From Candidatus Rifleibacteriota bacterium (GTDB lineage Bacteria > Riflebacteria > Ozemobacteria > Ozemobacterales > Ozemobacteraceae), in assembly GCA_022704885.1 (NCBI GenBank), contig JAKJFO010000011.1:366-36404 (forward strand): a stretch of 36,039 nt of DNA. The letters are read 5' to 3'. Made by a program: the position numbers and the translations under genes. Shown here piece after piece: positions 6,723-14,526 of the stretch. The notes under the pieces were generated by a model. The model was given only the letters and a program-made list of their open reading frames with translations, was not told the DNA's origin and did no database searches. Positions within the stretch are counted from its first letter, which is position 1, and every line of letters starts with the position of its first letter.

Positions 6723-9704
6723 CTATCTGTCGGACAGCTCTTCAAAAGGCGAAGCATCGGCGATTTCGCCATGACCGTGTGACGCGCTGAAATGGCGCCA
6801 GGCTTCGCCAGCCCACAATACCAGTGAAGTGCCTGCGATAATGGCGAACCATGTTGTCAGAGAAAGTGGTTCGGTTCTGAACATGTTTCCGCCATATTGC
6901 ACGATAAAAAACTGAATAATCACGATGGCCGGCATGATCATCATAAAACCCTTGTTTTCGCCCAGCCGTCTGAAAGCTGAGTGGTTGAAACCAAGCGCAC
7001 GTGCGTTGAACATGTTCCAGACCTGCAGCATCACGAAAGTGGTAAAAAACACCGATAATTCTTTGACATCGACCTTTCCATCACTTTGAAAATATCTGAG
7101 AAATGCGATCAGAAAAAGATAAAACAGGGCACCGACACCCAGAATATGACGATACATAGGGCGGGATACGATAAAATCCTCTGAACGCCTGGGGTGGCGG
7201 GCCATAACTTTCCAGTGCGGGGGCTCAGTAGCCAGAGCAAGAGCAGCGAAGGTGTCCATAATCAGGTTCACCCACAGCATCTGCACTACCGTCAATGGCA
7301 TCTTGATACCGATAAATGGCCCGGTCAGCGCAACTGCCAGAGCGACCACGTTTATGGTCAGCTGAAACATGATGAAGCGCTGAATGTTATCATAGAGCGA
7401 ACGCCCCCACATGATGCCCTTGACGACACTTGGAAACGAATCATCGAGTAGAATGATGTCACTCGCTTCCTTGGCGACTGAAGTGCCGGTTTTGCCCATT
7501 GCCAGACCGACATTGGCATGATTGAGTGCCGGCGCATCGTTAGTCCCATCACCGGTAACCGCTACGACTTCACCACTCTGCTGCAGCAGTCTTACCATCT
7601 TGAGTTTGTCTGCCGGGCGGGCACGCGAAAGAATCTTGATATCGAGAGCTTTTGCCGCTGCTTCTGAATCGGGCAAAGCCTGAAACTCAGCACCAGTCAT
7701 GTGAATCTTTGCGGCACTTTCGCCAGGCTCAACCAGCCCGGCCTGTCTCGCGATTTCCCAGGCAGTGTTCGAATTGTCTCCAGTAATGATTTTAACCTTG
7801 ACCCCGGCGCGGCGGCAAAGGTTGAGAGCCAGCGGCACCTCGGGTCTGATCGGGTCAGCTATGGCTACAAAACCGAGCCAGACCAGATTACGCGCTACCG
7901 TGTCGATATCGCCAGCAGGCTTCTGTTCGATTCCGCGCCGAAAGGCGAAGCCGAGTGTACGCATACCACGGGCCTGGCTCTGTTTAAGTTCACCAGCAAT
8001 TTTCTCATTGAAATGGTTGATCGACTGCAGACCTCTGTCGGTCAAAATCTCGCTGCATCGGCTCAGAACGAGCTCTGGAGCGCCCTTAACGTAGAGAATT
8101 TTTTCGCCGCCGGCGCCAGACATCCCGTAAGAACCCATCATCTTGCGCTCGGTCGAAAAGGTCCACTGCATCTCGAGCGCAAAATCCTGGCGCAGCTGCA
8201 GATAGTCGACACCCTGCTCTTCAAGCCACATCAGAGTAGCTCCTTCGGTTGGGTTACCGAGAACACCACTGACCTGACCATCTTTCCGGCTCAGATTCGC
8301 CGTGCTGTTGGCAGCCATCGATTCAGCCACAATTTTTTCGACCGAGGTCGCCAGTTCGGGCTTCAAAGAGCCAGAAGCAAGAGCGTTGAAGAAAACTGAA
8401 TTCATGACCATGCGATTCTGAGTAAGCGTGCCGGTTTTGTCTGAACAGATTACGGTAGCGGCCCCGATGGTTTCGCAGGCATGCATACGCCGCACGAGAT
8501 TGTTGGCAGCAGTCATCTTGCGCATGCTGTAGGCCAGACTCAGCGTGACACTCATCGGCAGGCCCTCTGGCACTGCAACAACTATAATGGTGACCGCAAT
8601 CATGAAAAATTTCAGAAAATCGCTGACCGCTGTCGAGGTCAGCCATTCAGAAGGGCTTTCCGGCAGAAATCCGCTCATGACTCCAGTTGCCGTGCAGAGA
8701 GCGAAAAACAGCAGGCCGGCCAGTCCGACCTTCAGCCAGGCACCGAGTCCGCCAGCTTCGATAAATTTCGGTACCGGCAGTTCGCGACCGGCAAGTTCGA
8801 AACCGTCAGCGAGGATCGGGATCCAGACCTTGGCCAGTCCGATCATCGCGCTGATAAAAAGAACGAGCGAAAAACCCCATTGCGACGATGTCAGCACCAG
8901 TTCGCCAGAGTTGTAATCTCTCAAAACCAGTGCGATGAAGGTCAAAAATGCTATCGAAAACCCGACGACTCCGATAAGCTTACTCAGGCGATCGAGCTGT
9001 CGATTCAGCGGGGTCGGTTCATCGCTGTCTTCACTGGCCGCACGAGCGGCCTTGCCGATCTCGATGGCGTCGCCAACCGCGGTCAACTCGATGACACCGT
9101 GCCCATCGTAAACCATGGTGCTGCGCAAAACCACATCAGGTGGATATGCATTGTCTTCACTGCCAGAGGTCCCACAGGCTTCAACAAGGCACTTGGTGAC
9201 CGGCATAGATTCACCGGTGAGGCGCGCTTCGTCAATCTGCAGAGAAACCGCTTCAAGCACCCGGCCATCGGCAGGAACTTCGTCACCGGCTTCGAGAAGA
9301 ACGATGTCACCGACAACCAGTTCACGAATCGGAACAGTGGTAAAGGCGCCATCACGAATCACCTTGATTGGAGCTTCGTCAGAAACCTGATTAAGAATAT
9401 CGAACTCTTTGGCGGCCTTGAATTCATTGAGAAAAGCAAGGGTTGTAGCCAAAAGAATGGCAATGACGATGCCGATGCCTTCAAAATGTTCGCCATTGAT
9501 GAAACCTACTCCGATCGCGATAAAAGCGGCAATCATAAGAATTCTGATAATCGGGTCATCGAATTTTTCGAGCAGAAGACGCCACCACGGCTCTCTTTCG
9601 GCCGGAGTGAGAACGTTGGAGCCATATTTACTACGATTTTCAATTACCTGCGAGGCTGTCAGACCTCTGTGCGAAGCAATTGCACTATGCTGCAGATTTG
9701 CCAT
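6723..9704 (-). CDS. P-type Ca2+-transporting ATPase, PMCA-like (P2B)
   Basis: This 993-residue P-type ATPase should export Ca2+ from the cytoplasm at the cost of ATP. Visible parts in order: N-terminal cation-ATPase domain; M1/M2; actuator domain with LTGES near residue 164; M3/M4 with VPEGLP followed by SLAYSMRKM; phosphorylation site DKTGTLTQN with Asp422; nucleotide-binding domain; hinge TGDGTNDAPAL near 715-725; and the C-terminal transmembrane block. The M6 signature QMLWVNLIMDTFAALALATEPP-like segment and the M4 sequence are typical of plasma-membrane Ca2+ pumps rather than SERCA. A C-terminal calmodulin-type regulatory tail is not obvious. A GGAG ribosome-binding site precedes the ATG. 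The gene begins 30 nt after the adenylate cyclase stop with no hairpin between, so the two are probably co-transcribed. Confidence 0.93.
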   Translation of the reverse strand: MANLQHSAIASHRGLTASQVIENRSKYGSNVLTPAEREPWWRLLLEKFDDPIIRILMIAAFIAIGVGFINGEHFEGIGIVIAILLATTLAFLNEFKAAKEFDILNQVSDEAPIKVIRDGAFTTVPIRELVVGDIVLLEAGDEVPADGRVLEAVSLQIDEARLTGESMPVTKCLVEACGTSGSEDNAYPPDVVLRSTMVYDGHGVIELTAVGDAIEIGKAARAASEDSDEPTPLNRQLDRLSKLIGVVGFSIAFLTFIALVLRDYNSGELVLTSSQWGFSLVLFISAMIGLAKVWIPILADGFELAGRELPVPKFIEAGGLGAWLKVGLAGLLFFALCTATGVMSGFLPESPSEWLTSTAVSDFLKFFMIAVTIIVVAVPEGLPMSVTLSLAYSMRKMTAANNLVRRMHACETIGAATVICSDKTGTLTQNRMVMNSVFFNALASGSLKPELATSVEKIVAESMAANSTANLSRKDGQVSGVLGNPTEGATLMWLEEQGVDYLQLRQDFALEMQWTFSTERKMMGSYGMSGAGGEKILYVKGAPELVLSRCSEILTDRGLQSINHFNEKIAGELKQSQARGMRTLGFAFRRGIEQKPAGDIDTVARNLVWLGFVAIADPIRPEVPLALNLCRRAGVKVKIITGDNSNTAWEIARQAGLVEPGESAAKIHMTGAEFQALPDSEAAAKALDIKILSRARPADKLKMVRLLQQSGEVVAVTGDGTNDAPALNHANVGLAMGKTGTSVAKEASDIILLDDSFPSVVKGIMWGRSLYDNIQRFIMFQLTINVVALAVALTGPFIGIKMPLTVVQMLWVNLIMDTFAALALATEPPHWKVMARHPRRSEDFIVSRPMYRHILGVGALFYLFLIAFLRYFQSDGKVDVKELSVFFTTFVMLQVWNMFNARALGFNHSAFRRLGENKGFMMIMPAIVIIQFFIVQYGGNMFRTEPLSLTTWFAIIAGTSLVLWAGEAWRHFSASHGHGEIADASPFEELSDR

Positions 9705-9734
9705 TAATTAACTCCAGAATAATTTGCGAGGCCG

Positions 9735-12700
9735 TCAATTATAGCTCTTTATGCCGATAACTTCAAACATTTCTACGGCCGATGTCTTGCCTTTGACAGC
9801 AGTCTCGGCAAGCTGCTCGACTTCGACATGATCGCGCACCAGTTCGAGAGTCGGCCGGCTGATAATGATGTGAGTATGCCTGCCAAGCTTGCTCATGCCC
9901 TCAAGTCGCGAGGCAACATTGACTGTATCGCCGATCACGGTTCTGTCCATGCGGCCGGGCGACCCGATATTACCGGCAATAACGTCACCGGAATTGATGC
10001 CAACGCCAATTTTTACCGGAAAAAGCCCAAGTTCTGCGCGCGTGGCGTTGAATTCATCAAGCGCCTGCATCATTGCCAGAGCACATTTTACCGCGCTCAA
10101 TGCAGAGTCTGCCGGCTTTTCCTGTTTATCACTCACACTCATGAACTGCGCCATTATGGCATCACCGATGAATTTGTCGATATCGCCGCCATGCTCTTCG
10201 ACAACTCTGTTCATCACGGCAAAATAGTCATTGAGAAGCGCGACTACAGCCTCGGCTGAATTCGACTCCGAGATGGTGGTGAAACTGCGGATGTCAGAGA
10301 ACAGAATTGTCGCCGGGACCTTGGTGCCGCCCATATATGAGTCTTCACCGCTTTTAACCGCATTAACCGCCGATCTCGAGAGATAGCGCGTCATTCTTTC
10401 ACGCTCATCGAGGCCCCGACTCATCGAATTGAAAGATTCTGAAAGTTCTACAAGCTCATCCTGTCCGGGCATTTCGAGGCGGGTGCGATAATTGCCCCTG
10501 CCAACGAATTCGACGCCCTGCTGAAGGAGAGAAACCGGATCAATCAATGACCGGGCCATTATTCGAGCAAGAATATAACCGATCAGAAGTGAAACCAGAA
10601 AGGAAACCATGATAAAAATTCGTAACTGGGCAAGAGAATAATCGATTTCTGAGTAATCAAACAGAGCGACAACTGAATGGCGGTCGAGATTAGATGGACG
10701 AAAGCTGTAGAGCAGGCATTTTCTCGCATTGCTGAGCGTCACCACATCTTTTACCGCCACGCCAGAATATCTTGTCGACTCTGTAATTCTGCCAATCTTT
10801 GTAGAGTCGCCGCCAGACACAAGATAGTCGAACCACGGGTTCTGCACCGCTGTCTGTCTGAAGTAATTTTCACCAGTTGTATAATTACTGCCATAGTATA
10901 GTTGGACTCGGTTTTTGAATCTGGTTTCATTGATATGGTTTTCAATCATCAGCCGCATGAACATGCGCTCAAAATCGCCGTCTTTAACGAGAACGACGAC
11001 GATGTACGATTCATCGCTGCCCGGCGGTGAGAATTCTCCTACAAAAAAACAGATACGCCGGCCAGTGAATTTGAATTCAAATGCTTTGTTTTCGCGATAT
11101 TTGAGAATGTTCTGAATGGCATCAACATTCATGCCACCGCTTGCCTCGATAAAGAGATCGACCATGCCAATGTCAGAAGCCTTGCCCCGCAGCTTGAGAT
11201 TACCTGTATATCTGAGCTTTATCTTTGCCAGGGCCTGCACGAGAGGAATCATATCCTTGCCGGTGCTTCGGTCCAGCGCCATGCTGAAAATCATTTCGGC
11301 GCCTGAATCCAGCATGTATACTGAAGTCAGATTGGTGCTGGAACTGTATTCGCCGATAATCTGCCGGGCCTTCGCTGCATCAGTCAAACGACCCTTTTTA
11401 TCGTATTCAAGCTTCATCAGCCGGGTTCCCAGTTCATTGCTCAAACCTTCAAGATAACTGAAAGCGTAATCAGTGTTTTCCTCGATATTTTTCTTGATAC
11501 CCTCAAGTATTTTCAGAGCGTTGTTCTCGTAGATACGCTGCCGGTCTTTCAACAATTCACTGCCCAGATGAAACAGTACAACTGTCGGCAAAGCCATTGC
11601 CAGAACAAACAGAGCAATTATCTGCCAGCGGATGCTCATTGCCACACCCTGATTACGACGACAGCTGAACACGACGAGAGCCGGAATGGTCAGAGCGATG
11701 AATATCAGCATCAGCAGCATGAAAACGCTGCGGCGGTAGTCATTGTCGATCGCATGGGTCGATCTCGCCACAACCAGAGTCAGACCGCCGGCGACCCGCC
11801 GGACTGAGGCAATGATTCCTCTGTGTTCATGCGTTCCATTCGGTCGGCTGTAAATCCATTTTGCCCAGTAAGCCTGATCAAGCGGCGAGAACGGGTATGG
11901 CAGGAAAAATTTGCCAGACTCGTGAGTAATCAGCCACCCGGGTTCAACTTTGGCATCGCGAAATTCATTGCCTTTTCTGAGCTTGATCATGTCAAAAGCA
12001 AAAGTTTTCGGCAGCAGTTCAAGATCAACCACCGCAAGAAAGCCACCGCCAGATTCAATGTCGTTCAGGAAACCGTGAACCTTGTTGTTTTCCCAGTAGA
12101 GGGCCAGTCTTCGACCACCTGCGTCAGAGAATTCATGCACTTCTGAGGCTCTTTTGACAAAAGTGGCCAGCTTGTCTGAATCAAGAAAATTGCGGGCAAG
12201 AGCCGGCAGATTATCAAGGTAAGACCTGTCTTCAACATCATCTGACCGGGTCAAACGCTTTTTTAAAGTATCTACAATGCGCTGATAAGCCCAGCGTGGC
12301 AATACTTCATCGCTCCCGGGCAGCAACCTGAACTCTGAATCCCATTTCAGCAGCTTGATTCCGGGAATAAGCCGGCGAAGTTTTCTGTCCATGAGGCTTA
12401 TCGCATGAACATGTGCAGCTTCAAGGCCCTGCAGAGCAATTGCGGCTTCAATCGGCAGAGGAATCTGACACAATCTGCGAAAGTGACTCAAATAATAGAG
12501 CCGTTCCGAAACCGCTATAAAAGGCAGGTTGTAGCGATTGAGAATCTCACGCAACTGAATGTTGGTTTCGAGTTCGAGTGCAATGCGCGATGACAAAGTG
12601 TCGAGCTGCTGGCCAATATCGCTGCGCGCCATCTCGGCACTGGAATTGAAAGCCTCGCTGGCCTGCTGAACAAGAATGGCCACCGGCACAAACAGCAGCA

Positions 12701-12839
12701 GAAAAATTGCCATCGACCATTTCCAGAAAGGCAGAGGAGCGAGTCGTATTGTCGCCAGGTCAGAGGAATAAGGAGTAGTCTGGTGTTCCAATCTGTTAAC
12801 CACACTTGCAAGAGTCGGCAGAACCATCGAACCGCGCAC
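9735..12839 (-). CDS. Membrane adenylate cyclase with two tandem sensor regions and HAMP
   Basis: About 1034 residues. Predicted order: TM1 (about 40-60), a large extracytoplasmic region (about 60-368), TM2 and TM3 separated by a short basic loop (about 370-392 and 403-424), a second large extracytoplasmic region (about 425-738), TM4 (about 740-760), HAMP (about 760-812) and a class III cyclase domain (about 840-1010). The metal-binding aspartates D849 (FSDIRSFT) and D893 (FIGDAIMA) are present. The adenine-selecting K889 and D965 (RMDRTVIGD) mark it as ATP- rather than GTP-specific, and the VNVASRLE segment supplies the transition-state Asn and Arg. It should make cAMP in response to external signals. 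The longest frame starts at GTG 12839; an ATG at 12827 is equally possible, and neither has a good ribosome-binding site. The Ca2+ pump gene follows by 30 nt. Confidence 0.9.
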   Translation of the reverse strand: MRGSMVLPTLASVVNRLEHQTTPYSSDLATIRLAPLPFWKWSMAIFLLLFVPVAILVQQASEAFNSSAEMARSDIGQQLDTLSSRIALELETNIQLREILNRYNLPFIAVSERLYYLSHFRRLCQIPLPIEAAIALQGLEAAHVHAISLMDRKLRRLIPGIKLLKWDSEFRLLPGSDEVLPRWAYQRIVDTLKKRLTRSDDVEDRSYLDNLPALARNFLDSDKLATFVKRASEVHEFSDAGGRRLALYWENNKVHGFLNDIESGGGFLAVVDLELLPKTFAFDMIKLRKGNEFRDAKVEPGWLITHESGKFFLPYPFSPLDQAYWAKWIYSRPNGTHEHRGIIASVRRVAGGLTLVVARSTHAIDNDYRRSVFMLLMLIFIALTIPALVVFSCRRNQGVAMSIRWQIIALFVLAMALPTVVLFHLGSELLKDRQRIYENNALKILEGIKKNIEENTDYAFSYLEGLSNELGTRLMKLEYDKKGRLTDAAKARQIIGEYSSSTNLTSVYMLDSGAEMIFSMALDRSTGKDMIPLVQALAKIKLRYTGNLKLRGKASDIGMVDLFIEASGGMNVDAIQNILKYRENKAFEFKFTGRRICFFVGEFSPPGSDESYIVVVLVKDGDFERMFMRLMIENHINETRFKNRVQLYYGSNYTTGENYFRQTAVQNPWFDYLVSGGDSTKIGRITESTRYSGVAVKDVVTLSNARKCLLYSFRPSNLDRHSVVALFDYSEIDYSLAQLRIFIMVSFLVSLLIGYILARIMARSLIDPVSLLQQGVEFVGRGNYRTRLEMPGQDELVELSESFNSMSRGLDERERMTRYLSRSAVNAVKSGEDSYMGGTKVPATILFSDIRSFTTISESNSAEAVVALLNDYFAVMNRVVEEHGGDIDKFIGDAIMAQFMSVSDKQEKPADSALSAVKCALAMMQALDEFNATRAELGLFPVKIGVGINSGDVIAGNIGSPGRMDRTVIGDTVNVASRLEGMSKLGRHTHIIISRPTLELVRDHVEVEQLAETAVKGKTSAVEMFEVIGIKSYN

Positions 12840-12841
12840 TG

Positions 12842-12870
12842 ATTATACTATCAGCACCAGAACATGTCTC
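12842..12870 (-). promoter_or_regulatory. Sigma-70-type promoter for the cyclase gene
   Basis: On the minus strand GAGACA (12865-12870) and a perfect TATAAT (12842-12847) are separated by 17 nt. Transcription would begin a few bases from the GTG/ATG start region, giving a very short leader, which fits the missing ribosome-binding site. No transcript data were seen. Confidence 0.5.
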
Positions 12871-13002
12871 TGATTTTTTACAAACATAGACAACAGTCTC
12901 TGTTCAAAAATTGCTGCAATCTTTGTCAGATTTTTCTACACAACAATGAAAGTGTGTTAATATGTAGTAGAAACATGATTTTTGAGAGAAACAGGTATCT
13001 GA

Positions 13003-13767
13003 ATGCAAAGACCCCTTGCCAGCTTTATCAAGTGCATGAACACAGTTCAGATCGAAGCTCTGCTGGCCCGAGAAGCTCCGCTTTTTCTGCCGGTTGGAAC
13101 GATCGAAGCACATGGCCGTCACCTTCCTGTCGGCACCGACACGATCTGCGCCGAAAAGATCGCAGAAGAACTGAGCATCGACCTGCAGGGTGCGGTTGCC
13201 CCTTCATTCGAATATGGCCTCACCAATATGCTGGCTCAGACTTCCCCGGCCAGCTTTTTTCCAGAAGACCTCTTTGAAAAATTTTTTGAACAGATTGTCG
13301 AAAATTTTTACAAACAGGGGTTCAAAACCATCATCATCATCAACGGACACGGCGGCAATCGCGACGCGCTCAAGCGCCTGGTAAGGCGCATTACTCGCCG
13401 TCAGCCGATCGCCATCTCGGTAATCAACTGGTGGATGGTTGCCGAAAAGTTCGTCGAACCAGTTTTCAATACCAGCCCCGGCGGGCATGCCGCAGTAGAA
13501 GAGACTTCGGCAATGCTTCATTTCTGCCCGACTCTGGTCGACCCCGACAACTATGAACCCGATAATGATGACAACGTTCCAGAAGAAGGGATGTGGCTCT
13601 ATCCGCCGCCCGGTGAGGTGCTGTTACGCCAGACCGGCAAGGGACAACCAGTATTCGATTGCGGCAGAGCAGCCGATTTCGTAAAACTGTTACTGCAGGA
13701 CCTTATCACCAGCCTGCAGCACTGGATGACGTCAATCGGCAGACTACAGGGAGGACTTCGACCATGA
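13003..13767 (+). CDS. Creatininase-family amidohydrolase
   Basis: A 254-residue member of the creatininase superfamily of metal-dependent amidohydrolases. The N-terminal motif GTIEAHGRHLPVGTD supplies the expected metal ligands E35, H37 and D46, matching the spacing of E34, H36 and D45 in creatininase. NGHGGNRDAL and GHAAVEETS add the remaining His and Glu elements. Known members cleave creatinine, formamides of pyrimidine or riboflavin precursors, or the mycofactocin peptide; which of these applies cannot be decided here. No mycofactocin or riboflavin genes are nearby. The ATG has a weak AACAGG ribosome-binding site. The stop codon overlaps the start of the next gene by 4 nt (ATGA), so the two are coupled. 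Confidence 0.9.
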   Translation: MQRPLASFIKCMNTVQIEALLAREAPLFLPVGTIEAHGRHLPVGTDTICAEKIAEELSIDLQGAVAPSFEYGLTNMLAQTSPASFFPEDLFEKFFEQIVENFYKQGFKTIIIINGHGGNRDALKRLVRRITRRQPIAISVINWWMVAEKFVEPVFNTSPGGHAAVEETSAMLHFCPTLVDPDNYEPDNDDNVPEEGMWLYPPPGEVLLRQTGKGQPVFDCGRAADFVKLLLQDLITSLQHWMTSIGRLQGGLRP

Positions 13768-14030
13768 GCGGCATCGAAACTCCGGTCTGGGTAAAATATG
13801 CCGGTGACCTGTTTTTTCTGATACTTTTTCTGGTGTTTCTCTTTTTCTTCAAGCCGTCTCCACATGGCCAGGACGAATGGGATGACGAGAGCACCGACCC
13901 AGAAGAAGACGCTCCAAATCCTCTTGAAAAGATGCTGATCAGCGACGGCGACAACGATGAGGACACAACACATTCCGTTGCCGAGAGCAAACTCGCCGAC
14001 CCGGAAGAACTCTCACAGAGCGACAGATAA
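13764..14030 (+). CDS. Small acidic single-pass membrane protein
   Basis: This 88-residue protein starts inside the stop codon of the creatininase-family gene (ATGA overlap), with a strong GGGAGGA ribosome-binding site. After about 13 residues comes one very hydrophobic Phe/Leu-rich helix (about residues 14-31), then a highly acidic tail of Asp, Glu and Ser (EWDDESTDPEEDAP and similar). No known domain is visible. The tight overlap suggests it works with the amidohydrolase, possibly as a membrane anchor or dock, but this is inference. A longer open frame upstream is a shadow of the amidohydrolase gene. Confidence 0.7.
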   Translation: MSGIETPVWVKYAGDLFFLILFLVFLFFFKPSPHGQDEWDDESTDPEEDAPNPLEKMLISDGDNDEDTTHSVAESKLADPEELSQSDR

Positions 14031-14038
14031 AAAAAGAA

Positions 14039-14057
14039 CCCTGACTCTAAGTCAGGG
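14039..14057 (-). terminator. Perfect hairpin with its T-tract on the minus strand
   Basis: CCCTGACT (14039-14046) and AGTCAGGG (14050-14057) form an 8-bp perfect stem with a 3-nt loop. On the plus strand it follows an A-tract and is not followed by T's. Read on the minus strand it is followed by TTCTTTTTTT, so it looks like an intrinsic terminator for leftward transcripts. It may still slow transcription from the creatininase operon. Confidence 0.5.
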
Positions 14058-14342
14058 ATCATCAGCTCCTGATTTCCAACCAACCTTCTGGGAACCCGAT
14101 TCAAAGCTGTTTAAGCTTGTGAGAAGTTTAAAACAGTGAGCTGAGCAGAGAATTCATACATCTGAAAATATCATGCAATAATTGTGCCATCAGCAGGCAA
14201 TAACTGACAGCACGATCAGCACAAGACAAGATCAAAATTTTTCAGGTGAACACCCGCAGAAAAATGCGGCACAAAAACCACACGCCATCAACAGAACGAC
14301 AACAGCCGCGGCTATTTTGCCTCATGCGAATTTTTGTGTTTC

Positions 14343-14367
14343 ATTATACCGTGCAAAGGTATATAAT
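14343..14367 (+). promoter_or_regulatory. Candidate promoter/operator upstream of the helicase gene
   Basis: TATACC (14345-14350) and GGTATA (14358-14363) form an inverted repeat around a 7-nt spacer. The right arm runs into TATAAT (14362-14367), a perfect -10 hexamer, with only a weak -35 (TTCATT) 17 nt upstream. A dyad over a -10 box is a common operator layout. Transcription from here would give a leader of about 150 nt before the helicase ATG. Confidence 0.35.
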
Positions 14368-14526
14368 ATGCGTCTGATCATAGAATTACCAGCTCATGGG
14401 GCCAGAACTGATTTATCAGCCAGACAGGTACCCGACAGCCATTATTTTCCCGAAACTTATGGCCAGAGACAGAAAACCATTGAGTTTATCTGATGAACCG
14501 GCCTGCGAAAGGTATATTTATAAAAG

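Larger units (their letters stand above)
14031..14526. other. Gene-free stretch of 496 bp with hairpins and an inverted repeat
   Basis: No convincing coding sequence lies here; the open frames present start at weak codons and have no family resemblance. Visible structures are the hairpin at 14039-14057, a small CCGCA/TGCGG hairpin at 14254-14269, and an AT-rich inverted repeat carrying TATAAT at 14343-14367. The stretch probably holds the promoter and a long leader for the helicase gene. A small RNA is possible but unproven. Confidence 0.5.

Noticed and set aside
8481..9707. A 408-codon open frame antisense to the Ca2+ pump
   Set aside because: It lies wholly inside a clear P-type ATPase gene, its translation shows no domain or hydrophobic pattern, and it has no ribosome-binding site.
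12948..12982. Promoter (TCTACA-N17-TAATAT) before the creatininase-family gene
   Set aside because: Only four of six matches in each hexamer in AT-rich sequence; too weak to list as a feature.
14182..14493. A 103-codon frame in the intergenic region before the helicase
   Set aside because: It starts at GTG without a ribosome-binding site, contains the AT-rich inverted repeat, and has no recognisable protein pattern.
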